Positions 48,017 through 56,138 of a stretch of DNA of 64,000 bases are shown in pieces; position 1 is the first letter of the stretch, and every line of letters starts with the position of its first letter. The notes under the pieces were generated by a model. It had not been told where the DNA came from. It saw only the letters and a program-made list of their open reading frames with translations, and searched no databases. Origin of the DNA: UBA5069 sp964560495 (GTDB lineage: Bacteria > Chloroflexota > Anaerolineae > Caldilineales > Caldilineaceae); assembly GCA_964560495.1 (NCBI GenBank), contig CAZLMM010000016.1, positions 20,569 to 84,568 of the forward strand, given 5' to 3'. Made by a program: the position numbers and the translations under genes.

Positions 48017-48095
48017 AGGTGATCCTATTGTAGCCTTGACGGGATCATGCGTCAAACACCAGTGCGCATTGGATTTTCTCCTGGCTTTTCAGCGT

Positions 48096-48104
48096 TGCTA
48101 TAAT
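48096..48104 (+). promoter_or_regulatory. Extended -10 promoter element for the epimerase
   Basis: TGCTATAAT (48096-48104) fits TGnTATAAT exactly, about 50 bases before the epimerase start. No -35 match at a normal distance. Confidence 0.5.
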
Positions 48105-48154
48105 CTCAAGATTGCGTATGAATCGCTGGACAAAGCAGAGGAAGGAACGGACAG

Positions 48155-49129
48155 ATGCAGATCTTGATTACAGGCGGCGCTGGCTTCATTGGCAGCCATT
48201 TGACGAGGACGCTGCTCAAGCGCGGGGACAAGGTGTCAATCTTGGACAACTTGAGCACCGGCAGCTTCGAGAATATCCGCGAGTTTGTTGGTCATCCAGG
48301 CTATTCCTTCGCTGTCGAGAGTCTGGACAACGCTCTGGTCTTGGATCGGCTGGCGAGCCAGGCCGACGCCATCGTTCATCTGGCCGCGGCCGTGGGGGTG
48401 CAGCTGGTGGTCGAGCGGCCCACCGAGACCATCGAGACGAACGTGCTGGGCGCGCACGCGGTGCTCCAGGCTGCCCAGCGTTATCGCTGCCGCACACTCA
48501 TCGCCAGCACCAGCGAGGTCTACGGCAAGGGCGTGCGCACCCCCTTCAGCGAGGACGATGACCTGCTCTTGGGGCCGTCGAGCCGCAGCCGGTGGGCCTA
48601 TGCCGCCAGCAAGCTGCTGGATGAATTCCTGGGACTGGCTGCGCACCGCGAGTTTGGCCTGCCTGTCACCATCACGCGCTTTTTCAACACGGTGGGGCCG
48701 GGGCAGAGTGGACGCTATGGCATGGTCGTGCCGCGCTTTGTGCGCCAGGCCCTACGCAATGAACCCATCACGGTTTATGGCGACGGCCAGCAGACGCGCT
48801 GTTTCTGTCATGTACGCGACACTGTCGCGGCGTTGCTTCTGCTTTTGGATCGCCCACAGGAAACCGAAGGCCAGATCTACAACATCGGCAGCAGCGAAGA
48901 AGTGACCATTCAACAACTGGCCGAAAGGGTGATTGAGCGCACAGACGCGGCGTCCGAGGTTCACTATATTCCTTACAGCGAAGCTTATGCGCCGGGCTTC
49001 GAAGACATGCGCCGTCGGCTGCCCGACACTCGCAAGATTCGCGTCGCCGTGGGTTGGCAGCCTACGTGCGATCTGGATGCAATCCTGGATGATGTCATCG
49101 CCTACGAGCGGGAGCGGCTGGGTGGATAG
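48155..49129 (+). CDS. NAD-dependent nucleotide-sugar epimerase/dehydratase
   Basis: Extended SDR of 324 residues. The N-terminal NAD site is ITGGAGFIGSHL; the catalytic YxxxK is YAASK; TRFFNTVGPGQSGRYGMVVP and YGDGQQTRCFCHVRDTVAAL are typical of UDP-glucuronate decarboxylase/UDP-galactose epimerase-like and GDP-mannose dehydratase-like enzymes. The exact reaction is not resolved from motifs. An AGGAAC sequence near 48140 serves as ribosome site and an extended -10 element lies upstream. It likely supplies a sugar nucleotide to surface glycan synthesis. Confidence 0.87.
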   Translation: MQILITGGAGFIGSHLTRTLLKRGDKVSILDNLSTGSFENIREFVGHPGYSFAVESLDNALVLDRLASQADAIVHLAAAVGVQLVVERPTETIETNVLGAHAVLQAAQRYRCRTLIASTSEVYGKGVRTPFSEDDDLLLGPSSRSRWAYAASKLLDEFLGLAAHREFGLPVTITRFFNTVGPGQSGRYGMVVPRFVRQALRNEPITVYGDGQQTRCFCHVRDTVAALLLLLDRPQETEGQIYNIGSSEEVTIQQLAERVIERTDAASEVHYIPYSEAYAPGFEDMRRRLPDTRKIRVAVGWQPTCDLDAILDDVIAYERERLGG

Positions 49130-49175
49130 ATGGGGCAGAGCGATATACTGTTCGCCGGGTAAATAATTCATACGT

Positions 49176-49190
49176 CACGAGTGACTCGTG
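49176..49190. repeat. Short GTGACTCGTG-type palindrome
   Basis: CACGAG and CTCGTG pair around TGA (49176-49190). It sits about 45 bases after the epimerase stop and shares the core of the hairpins at 3.47 and 30.8 kb. The rest of 49130-49386 holds only the promoter noted below. Confidence 0.4.
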
Positions 49191-49337
49191 GCGGTCGGCG
49201 ATATGAGCTGCCAATCTTGAGATCTGTAGTAAATCGCCCTACAACGAGATGTTCACCCACTCTTCAGGTTGTTTTCATCTGTCAACCATCTTCATACAAG
49301 ACAATCGACCCGCAAAGTCCGCCTGTTCCGCGGCCTA

Positions 49338-49346
49338 TGCTAAAAT
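49338..49346 (+). promoter_or_regulatory. Extended -10-like element for the S41 gene
   Basis: TGCTAAAAT matches TGnTATAAT with one mismatch and ends 40 bases before the chosen start. Confidence 0.4.
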
Positions 49347-49386
49347 CTGAAACGATAGTGTGTCATCAAATTCGAGAGGATATTCC

Positions 49387-51747
49387 ATGAACAAAAACAG
49401 ACGGGGCATTTCCCTGCGTCTTGCGGCCTTGTTGATCACACTGATCAGCCTGCTGCCGGCAAGCGCGCTCTTTGCCCAGGGGCAAGACGAACCACCCCCG
49501 GCGGAGATCGTCAATGATGAAGGCGGGCCGGTTGCCATCACCGGCGATGTGAATTACACCAACGCCTTTTTCACGCTGGGCGTCGCCGCACCCATGGTCA
49601 TCCTGGAAGACCAGGCCGGCTTCATCGACCGGGACAAGGGCTTTCTCATGCCCCCCGAATCCCAGACGTTGGGGCAGATCACCTCTGACTTCTATGAATC
49701 GCCCTTCAGCTATTCCATCGCCCTGCCCATCGAACCCCAGGGTACCCTGCGCGATGTGGACCAGGACGGCGAGGAAGAACAGGGCGTTATGACCTTCGCC
49801 GTTGCGTATTGGACCAATACCTTTGGCGACCCCTTCCTGGAGAAGCGCGACCTGATGGGCGGCGGCTGGTCAACAGCCTACGCCTCGACTGCGGTGAGCG
49901 ACGACCCGGACACCAAAGATGAAGTCGTGGGCGGCAAGCTTCTGGTCTATGCGCCCGATGATCAGCAGGGTTTTCCCAGCGGCTTTGGCGATGATGGCTT
50001 GCTTTTCACCGAAGATGACCCCATTGTGCTGCTGCCCCAGGGCTACACCATCGTCGATCTGGACACTGCGCCCTTCACTTTCGACCGCTCGCGTCGCGTC
50101 GAGATCGACCTTATCGAGCCGGAGAGCGCAGCGTTGGATGATTTCTCGGAGATGAGCTACACCGAAGCCTTCGACGCAATGATCGAGAAGATGCGCAAAG
50201 AGTACGCCTTCACCGAATACAAGAACATCGACTGGGACGCCAAGATCGAGGAATTCCGCCCGCGCTTCGAAGAAGCCGAGGCCAACGATGACGCCCACGC
50301 CTATCTGTTGGCGCTGCGCGACTTTGCCTGGTCAATCCCCGACGGCCACGTGAGCGGCCCCTACCCGATAGAGGACTTCCAGCTTGCCACGGCCGGCGGC
50401 CTGGGCATGGCGATCCGCGACCTGGACGACGGCCGCACCATCGTCAATTTCATCACGCCCGACGGCCCGGCGGATGAAGCAGGCATTGAGGTGGGCGCAG
50501 AGATCATCGATGTCAATGGCGCGCCTATCGACGAGGCTGTTGACAATGCAGTGGCCTGGTCGGCGCCCTTCAGCACCGAGCACTTTGAACGCCTGCAAAA
50601 GCTACGCTATGTCTTCCGGGCGCCCCTGGGGACAACGTTCGAGGTGACCTATCAGAACCCGGATGACAACGAACCCACAACAGTGGAACTGACAGCCGTG
50701 CCCGAACGAGAGAGCTTCAGCTTCTCCTCTTTCAATGTGGGACGCACGGGCTTCGAGTTGCCGGTGGAATACGAGATTCTCGAAGACAGCGGTTACGGCT
50801 ATGCCAAGATTTACAGCTTTGCCGACAATGACCTGCTCTCGGTGCAGCTGTGGGAACGCATGATGCAGGCGCTCAACGGCGCTGACGTGCCTGGGTTGAT
50901 CATCGACATGCGTCAAAACGGCGGCGGCAATGGTTTCCTGGCAAACCAGATGGCGGCCTACTTCTTCGACGAAGAGATCCCCGTTGGCAATACTGGCTAT
51001 TACAACAAGAAGAGCGAGCAATTTGAGTTTGATGATCGCACCACCCGCAAACTCTACCCGCCCGATGAAGACCTGCAATACAAGGGCGATGTGGCAGTGC
51101 TCATTGGCCCCAACTGCAATAGCGCCTGTGAGTTCTTCACCTATGTCATGACGCGCCAAGACCGTGCGGCAATCGTCGGCCAGTATCCTACGGCTGGTTT
51201 GGGCGGCAGCGTCGATCAATTCAAGATGCCCGAGAACGAGTTCTTCCAATTCACCATCGGGCGCGGAGTGGACGAAAACGGCGAGATTCACATCGAGGGC
51301 AAGGGCGTGCCGCCCACGGTCGATGTGCCGGTGACGGAAGAGACGTTGCTGGGTGGGGGCGATCCGATTCTAGATGCGGCCATTGCCTGGTTGAATGACG
51401 AGACCCAAGTGGAAATCGTTGACGGCGGACCGATTGCCATTGGCGACAGCGTGGACGGCGACATCGTTCCTGGCGCGCGCGTGCGCTACACCCTGGAAGT
51501 CAAGGAAGGCGACATAATCAACATCCTCCTCAACGATGAGGCGGGCGAACTTGACACGGTGTTGCGCCTCTATGACAGCGGGGACAACCTGGTCTTGGAG
51601 AACGACGACGTGGAAGGTGGCGACACGCCCAATTCGGCCATCACCGAATTGGAGATTCCAGCCGATCTTACACTGGTCATCGAAGTTGGAACATATGACG
51701 ACGCGCTTGATGGGGCATACACGCTGACGGTCGAGGCGGCGGAGTAG
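49387..51747 (+). CDS. Secreted S41-family serine peptidase with PDZ and PPC-like domains
   Basis: 786 residues. A signal peptide (LRLAALLITLISLLPASALF, cut after LFA) leads to a 270-residue N-terminal domain without a clear match, then an S41 helical cap, a PDZ domain (GGLGMAIRDL to GAEIIDVNGAPIDE, about 337-385), the S41 core with GLIIDMRQNGGGNG, and the serine in GPNCNSACEFFTY (Ser579). The Lys that CtpA has 25-26 residues later is not seen: VGQYPTAGLGGS has Leu605 there, so it is more like the IRBP/tricorn-type S41 branch, or inactive. A C-terminal PPC-like beta domain ends the chain. Start ATG 49387, AGAGG 8 bases upstream. Confidence 0.82.
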   Translation: MNKNRRGISLRLAALLITLISLLPASALFAQGQDEPPPAEIVNDEGGPVAITGDVNYTNAFFTLGVAAPMVILEDQAGFIDRDKGFLMPPESQTLGQITSDFYESPFSYSIALPIEPQGTLRDVDQDGEEEQGVMTFAVAYWTNTFGDPFLEKRDLMGGGWSTAYASTAVSDDPDTKDEVVGGKLLVYAPDDQQGFPSGFGDDGLLFTEDDPIVLLPQGYTIVDLDTAPFTFDRSRRVEIDLIEPESAALDDFSEMSYTEAFDAMIEKMRKEYAFTEYKNIDWDAKIEEFRPRFEEAEANDDAHAYLLALRDFAWSIPDGHVSGPYPIEDFQLATAGGLGMAIRDLDDGRTIVNFITPDGPADEAGIEVGAEIIDVNGAPIDEAVDNAVAWSAPFSTEHFERLQKLRYVFRAPLGTTFEVTYQNPDDNEPTTVELTAVPERESFSFSSFNVGRTGFELPVEYEILEDSGYGYAKIYSFADNDLLSVQLWERMMQALNGADVPGLIIDMRQNGGGNGFLANQMAAYFFDEEIPVGNTGYYNKKSEQFEFDDRTTRKLYPPDEDLQYKGDVAVLIGPNCNSACEFFTYVMTRQDRAAIVGQYPTAGLGGSVDQFKMPENEFFQFTIGRGVDENGEIHIEGKGVPPTVDVPVTEETLLGGGDPILDAAIAWLNDETQVEIVDGGPIAIGDSVDGDIVPGARVRYTLEVKEGDIINILLNDEAGELDTVLRLYDSGDNLVLENDDVEGGDTPNSAITELEIPADLTLVIEVGTYDDALDGAYTLTVEAAE

Positions 51748-51760
51748 TCCGGTGAGGTTT

Positions 51761-51833
51761 TGAGGCAGTGAGGTTTTGAGGGGTGGGGAAGGAAGACCCC
51801 ACTACCCCACTACCCCAAAACCTCACTGCCTCA
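51761..51833. terminator. 18-bp hairpin between convergent genes
   Basis: TGAGGCAGTGAGGTTTTG (51761-51778) pairs exactly with 51816-51833, the right arm reaching the M24 stop codon. The GTGAGGTTTTGAG element is repeated just before it, and the loop contains a repeated CCCCACTA unit. Confidence 0.65.
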
Positions 51834-53060
51834 CCCCTTCATTGGCAGCACCAAATCATACGGGTAGTTCGTCAGGTTGACCAGCTCGCCCGTCTCCAAG
51901 AGAGCCACCGTGTCTTCCACCCGCACGCCAAATCCTCGTTCTGGATAGTAGAGACCCGGCTCCACGCTGAAAACATGCCCTGGCTGAAGGAGCGTTTCGT
52001 TGCCGGCGGCGTGGCTCAGCCGCGGCTCTTCGTGAATATCCAGCCCCAAGCCGTGCCCCAAGCCGTGAACATAACCCTCCTGCGTCCCCGGCGTATTGAG
52101 GGGCGTCTTGTGTCCCAATGCCTCGAAATACTCGCAGGTCAAAATCTGATAGTCGCGACAGGGCGTCCCGACTGCCAGGTTGTTTACCACCCGGTCGAAG
52201 ATGACCTTGCACTGTTCATAGGCTTGCAGCACTTCGTCCGTGGCATAGCCCAGCGACCAGGTGCGAGTCATGTCATGGAAGTAGCCGGAAGGACGCATGG
52301 GGAAGATGTCAAAGATGATGCTCTGCCCCAGGCGTAAGGGCATGGTTGGGTCGCCGTAATTGTGGGGCACGCCGGCGTCGCGCCCCTGGCTGAAGATGCA
52401 ACCGTGGTCTTCCATCAGCCCATGGACCTGATGGCGCTGGCGCATAAAGGATTTGACGTCGCCGATAGTGAGCGGCTCGCCATCTGGGCGGACGACCATC
52501 TCACCCCGCGTCTGATGCCCCTGAATGAACTCCCGCACTTCGCCCACCACCATGCAGGTGAGGCGACCCGCCTCGGCCATCTCGGCAATTTCGGCGTCGT
52601 CTTTGGTCTGGCGCGCCAGGGTGAAGAGCGTATCGCCATATTCGCCCACCAGCTCGCCATCGATCTGTCCGGCCAGGCGATTGAGCACTGCCAGCGCCTC
52701 GCCGGCGTCCACCATGCCATAGACCCCGAGCCGGCCGTGCAGCCCCTGGTCGCGGATCACCTGCGCCAAATAGTCCACCCGAGCGGCCAGGCGGTCTCCG
52801 TCATGTTTCTTGAGCAACTCATATTGGTTATAGACCGTGTCGCGATCCACCAGGACAAGACCCGTCTGGGCGGCCATGTCACGTTCCATGGAGCCGTGCA
52901 CCAGGGTGAGCGGCCCTGTGCGGCGCTTTGTGACCAGGATGTTCTCCATGTGCGCGCCGCCGGTCAGGTAGTTCAGCGCCATGTTGCCGCGTGCATCCCC
53001 CATGACCATCAGCGCATCCAGGTTGCGTTCCGCCATGAGGCGGTCGAGATCGATTTTCAT
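51831..53060 (-). CDS. M24 (Xaa-Pro aminopeptidase-like) metallopeptidase
   Basis: 409 residues. The creatinase-like N-terminal domain (about 1-170) precedes a pita-bread catalytic domain with the five metal ligands: Asp in FDIFPMRPSGYFHDMTRTW (two Asp), His in HGLGHGLGLDIHEEP, Glu in VFSVEPGLYYPERGFG and Glu in VRVEDTV. It removes N-terminal residues before proline or cleaves dipeptides. There is no signal peptide, so it is cytosolic. It converges with the S41 gene at a hairpin whose arm includes its stop. Confidence 0.93.
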   Translation of the reverse strand: MKIDLDRLMAERNLDALMVMGDARGNMALNYLTGGAHMENILVTKRRTGPLTLVHGSMERDMAAQTGLVLVDRDTVYNQYELLKKHDGDRLAARVDYLAQVIRDQGLHGRLGVYGMVDAGEALAVLNRLAGQIDGELVGEYGDTLFTLARQTKDDAEIAEMAEAGRLTCMVVGEVREFIQGHQTRGEMVVRPDGEPLTIGDVKSFMRQRHQVHGLMEDHGCIFSQGRDAGVPHNYGDPTMPLRLGQSIIFDIFPMRPSGYFHDMTRTWSLGYATDEVLQAYEQCKVIFDRVVNNLAVGTPCRDYQILTCEYFEALGHKTPLNTPGTQEGYVHGLGHGLGLDIHEEPRLSHAAGNETLLQPGHVFSVEPGLYYPERGFGVRVEDTVALLETGELVNLTNYPYDLVLPMKG

Positions 53061-53122
53061 AAATGTCTTTCATTCTTCTGAGACCGGAGCGTTAGCGACC
53101 GTCAGCAAGGGCCGTCTCATTG

Positions 53123-53740
53123 TCACTGAGACCAACGCTGCAACTCGTGCATCGATTCAGCCCCGATCAAGATGGCAATTGTATACTTGATCGTCTTGCC
53201 CGCCGCCGTTGCAACAAAAAAGGCCCACAACGGCATACGAATAGCGCCGGCCACAATGCCGGCCAGGTCGAAGAAGGGAAAGGGAGTGGCGGCCAACACA
53301 AAGATGGTCAGCGCGCCATACTTGCGCGTCCAACGTTCGATGCGGGCGAAATGCGGCGCCTGGTCGCCGGTGATGAGGATGCGACCGCTGGCGCCCACCG
53401 CATAGCCGCTCAACTCACCGATCGCGCTGGCAACGCCTGTCACCAATCCCAACAGCCACGGGTTGAGGGTGTATCCCATGGCCATCGCGATCGGCAGACC
53501 CGGAATAGGAAGAATGACGCTGGCGCTGGCGGCAAGGCTGATGAGAAATGCGCCAAGATATCCCCAACTGCCTAGCTGTGCAATCAATCCTGGATTGAGA
53601 GCAATCCACACGCTGAGCGCGCTGACGCCGATCAGGCTCACCCAGGCCAGCCAACGACTGGCCTGGGATTTTTGCTCATCTTCTATGACAACATTCAGTT
53701 GTTGCTCGACAATTGCCGCCTGCGTCTGGTCTTCTGTCAC
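53123..53740 (-). CDS. DedA/VTT-domain membrane protein
   Basis: About 205 residues; the start is GTG at 53740 because AAAGGAG lies 4 bases upstream, although the frame is open for 22 more codons. Membrane segments are WLAWVSLIGVSALSVWIAL, YLGAFLISLAASASVILPIP and later ones. The VTT core has SLAASASVILPIPGLPIAMA, GELSGYAVGASGR and FVLAATPFPFFDLAGIVAGA, the G-x-x-P-F-P-F-x-D pattern of polyprenyl-phosphate/lipid scramblase-like DedA proteins. It may move lipid carriers across the membrane, which suits the glycan genes nearby, but this is inference. Confidence 0.8.
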   Translation of the reverse strand: MTEDQTQAAIVEQQLNVVIEDEQKSQASRWLAWVSLIGVSALSVWIALNPGLIAQLGSWGYLGAFLISLAASASVILPIPGLPIAMAMGYTLNPWLLGLVTGVASAIGELSGYAVGASGRILITGDQAPHFARIERWTRKYGALTIFVLAATPFPFFDLAGIVAGAIRMPLWAFFVATAAGKTIKYTIAILIGAESMHELQRWSQ

Positions 53741-53801
53741 CGGACTCCTTTCAGTCGCCACTCGCCATTGCCACCTTCCGGGCTGACCGTTTGCGCCGGA
53801 A

Positions 53802-53834
53802 ATCATCCAGGAAGCCGGGGGCTTCCTGGATGAT
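53802..53834. repeat. 15-bp hairpin, AGGAAGCC/GGCTTCCT type
   Basis: ATCATCCAGGAAGCC (53802-53816) pairs exactly with 53820-53834 around GGG. The CCAGGAA/TTCCTGG core recurs in the hairpin at 36863-36895. Confidence 0.6.
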
Positions 53835-53956
53835 GACAGACGGTTGTGAGTTCAACGCCTGGAGAACGGTGAAACTACATTTTTGCTCCAGCAAATGCTC
53901 CCATCCTGCCATAGAAAGTCAGATCAAAGATTCGTAGAGGCATGACCTTGCGCCTG

Positions 53957-53988
53957 CCCTGGGCGATCGCAGGGGCTCGCCCCTACCA
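53957..53988. repeat. GC-rich palindromic dispersed-repeat-like element
   Basis: Contains GGGCGATCGC followed by AGGGGC-TC-GCCCCT (53971-53984) and TACCA. From memory, GTAGGGGCGAGCCC-type elements are scattered intergenically in many bacteria. Only one copy is seen here. Confidence 0.4.
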
Positions 53989-54058
53989 CGAAGCATTATC
54001 TGAACATCTATGGCAGCCGTCAGGATGACGGCGCCAAGTGGGGTTTGCTCAGAGTGTT

Positions 54059-55408
54059 CTATTCACTGGTCTCGATTGTCACCGACTCGACAATGTCACC
54101 CATGACCAACTGCTTCAGCACATCGACCCCATCGACGATGCGGCCAAAAAAGCTGAAATCTACATTGATCTCCTGGGGCGGCGCAAAGAGGGCGACCAAT
54201 AGTTGGCTGCTGCTCGACTTTGCCTCTGGCCCGCTGCCCAGAGGGACAAAGGCCACTGCGCCTTCCACCAGCTCCACGGGCAGGTTGCGCTCGGCGTCGA
54301 TCTGGTAGCCGGCGTCGTTGCGCGGGTTGTTGTCCGGCGCGCCAAAGACCAGTAGCTCGCTGGGGTTGACCTGGTTGATGGGCAGCCCATCGAAAAAGCC
54401 CAAATTCGCCAGGGCAATGAAGTTGTCCACCGCGATCGGCGCCAGGTCATCGTAGAGCGCCATCACCATCTCACCCTTGGCGGTCTTGATCGTAGCTGTA
54501 TACTGCTTGTTGATGTCCAATGTGAGCGCCGGCGGTGTATTGAAATAATTGGCCTTTTCTGCACCCGTCAACGCGGCAAGGGGACGGTCAGCTGCATCCA
54601 CATCGCTCGGCGCCAGGGGAACCGGGGTCGGCATGACCGCCGGTACTTCGGCGAGCTGGCTGGCGTCGCTCTCCTCGATGACGACAGTCAGTAGCTTGTC
54701 GCCCTCGCTTGTCGGAGCGGCGCTGGGGTCGCGACGCGTCAGCTGATCCAGCACCTCGCTGCCCTCCACCACCTCGCCAAAGATGGTGTGCAGGCCGTTG
54801 AGCCACTCGGTGGGGGCAAAGGTGATGAAGAACTGGCTGCCATTGGTGGCCGGGCCAGCGTTGGCCATGGCCAGCAGACCAGGCCGGTCGAAGCCCACAT
54901 CGCAGAGGAACTCATCCTCGAACTGGTAACCGGGGCCGCCAGCGCCGCTGCCCGTCGGGTCTCCTGCCTGGGCCATGAAGCCATCCAACACCCGGTGAAA
55001 GGTGGTGTTGTCGTAGTAACCCTCGCGCGCCAGAAAGACCAGGTTGTTGACGGCTAAAGGCGCGCATTCGGGGAAGAGTTGCACCTTGATGTCACCTTTG
55101 TCGGTCTTGAAGGTGGCGTAATAGACCTTGCTGGGGTCGATGGTCATAGGCGGCGCGGCAGTGTACATGCCGTTGCGCGCGGCCGGGTCCAGCGCCGCCG
55201 CGCCGCTTCCTGCACTGGCGACTGTGTCAGTGACGGCGGCAGCGGCAGGCTCGGCCTGGGGCGCTTCGGTCGGCGCAGCCTCAGCCGCCGGCGCCGCGGG
55301 CGTCACGCCGCTGCAAGCGACGAGCAATAGTCCGCTCAGAACAAGGGCAACGACCAGCAAAACAGACTGCCGATGCAGCGAGGTGAGAAATAGGTGTGAG
55401 GTTTTCAA
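54059..55408 (-). CDS. Lipoprotein with two cyclophilin domains, the second degenerate
   Basis: 449 residues from the TTG at 55408, with AAGGAG 6 bases upstream; the frame is open further up, but those codons lie in the toxin gene. Lipobox LLLVACSG gives Cys32. The first cyclophilin domain (about 95-245) is complete: TFHRVLDGFMAQAGDPTGSG with Arg139, ANAGPATNGSQFFITF and NGLHTIFGEV. The second (about 300-446) keeps the strand order but lacks FHRV (INQV instead, Gln346) and the GxxxGGDP loop, so it is probably not an isomerase. It likely assists folding outside the membrane. The TTG lies one base after the stop of a toxin-like gene. Confidence 0.88.
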   Translation of the reverse strand: MKTSHLFLTSLHRQSVLLVVALVLSGLLLVACSGVTPAAPAAEAAPTEAPQAEPAAAAVTDTVASAGSGAAALDPAARNGMYTAAPPMTIDPSKVYYATFKTDKGDIKVQLFPECAPLAVNNLVFLAREGYYDNTTFHRVLDGFMAQAGDPTGSGAGGPGYQFEDEFLCDVGFDRPGLLAMANAGPATNGSQFFITFAPTEWLNGLHTIFGEVVEGSEVLDQLTRRDPSAAPTSEGDKLLTVVIEESDASQLAEVPAVMPTPVPLAPSDVDAADRPLAALTGAEKANYFNTPPALTLDINKQYTATIKTAKGEMVMALYDDLAPIAVDNFIALANLGFFDGLPINQVNPSELLVFGAPDNNPRNDAGYQIDAERNLPVELVEGAVAFVPLGSGPEAKSSSSQLLVALFAPPQEINVDFSFFGRIVDGVDVLKQLVMGDIVESVTIETSE

Positions 55409-55409
55409 A

Positions 55410-55820
55410 TCAGTCTCCTTGGTGGAATGGTGAATGGAAATCAAGAATCTCATTGACAATGTCTATCAATGTTGGAGCCGTAGTCAGTTCGATCTGACCA
55501 TTGCGCAAGTGTTTGTGATCACGCTGCAAAAGGGTGGGCCGGTGCAGCGCGTTATCATAGCGGAAGATCATCTGCCCTGCTTGATTCTGGTAATGGTACG
55601 CATACATGTTGCGTGGGCGAGGCAAGGCAACATCAACGAATTCACGGAAATGAAGTTGAGAGCCATCTTCAAAATGGAGAACGCCGGCAATGTATCCACG
55701 CAAGGAAGACCGTTCGTCGATCTGGAAATCGGCCAGTCGAATCTCTTCCAATTCCAATAGCCGCTCGATGAGATGAACGATTGGCTGACAATGGTCATGG
55801 AAGCTGACTACGGGCGCCAT
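55410..55820 (-). CDS. TumE-like (DUF6516) putative toxin
   Basis: 136 residues. The chain has the TumE/DUF6516 features: SLRGYIAGVLHFEDGSQLHF, EFVDVALPRPRNMYAYHYQN and AGQMIFRYDNALHRPTL, ending HKHLRNGQIELTTAPTLID. In known cases this family is the toxin of a type II toxin-antitoxin pair; the biochemical activity is not assigned here. Its ATG overlaps the end of the upstream gene by 26 bases, and its stop (55410-55412) is followed after one base by the start of a lipoprotein gene, so the three genes are translated together. The AAGGAG for the lipoprotein lies in the toxin gene's last codons. Confidence 0.65.
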   Translation of the reverse strand: MAPVVSFHDHCQPIVHLIERLLELEEIRLADFQIDERSSLRGYIAGVLHFEDGSQLHFREFVDVALPRPRNMYAYHYQNQAGQMIFRYDNALHRPTLLQRDHKHLRNGQIELTTAPTLIDIVNEILDFHSPFHQGD

Positions 55821-56088
55821 CGATTGCCTTTAGTTCTGTTTGCAGGCTTTCAAGTATCCATGCTTCGCCAGCCCACTCTACATATTCAAGATCGCCGCCC
55901 TCCAAATCCTCGGCAGTCATCAATTCGAGGAACTGTTTGGTCGTCGTGTGGTATTTCTTTTCAAATGCGTCCAGCTTACGTTGTGTTCGATCAATACTTG
56001 CCCCCAGGCGCATTCGATAGCTTTCAAGCGCGCGCGCCACTGTTAACGTCTGTCTTTGGTCGCCAAGCTCGATTACGGCCATTGTCAT
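55795..56088 (-). CDS. Small partner of the TumE-like protein, putative antitoxin
   Basis: 97 residues. Central MTAEDLEGGDLEYVEWAGEA, which I recognise as a conserved stretch of small genes next to DUF6516/TumE genes, is preceded by a long helix (ESYRMRLGASIDRTQRKLDA). There is no DNA-binding motif that I can see, so it would neutralise by binding the toxin. The order antitoxin-first with an overlap is usual for type II pairs. Its first codons MTMAVIELGDQRQTL have no strong ribosome site, and it starts 51 bases after the end of the upstream WecA-like gene, so it could ride on the polysaccharide operon. Confidence 0.55.
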   Translation of the reverse strand: MTMAVIELGDQRQTLTVARALESYRMRLGASIDRTQRKLDAFEKKYHTTTKQFLELMTAEDLEGGDLEYVEWAGEAWILESLQTELKAIDGARSQLP

Positions 56089-56138
56089 ATCAACCTGCTC
56101 ATCCTGTCATCCGATTGATTCATTTTCATCTACATCGA

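Larger units (their letters stand above)
53741..54058. other. Gene-free region with two repeat-type palindromes
   Basis: About 320 bases without a supportable gene. It holds the 15-bp hairpin at 53802-53834 and the GATCGCAGGGGCTCGCCCCT element near 53.97 kb; otherwise nothing recognisable. Confidence 0.5.
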
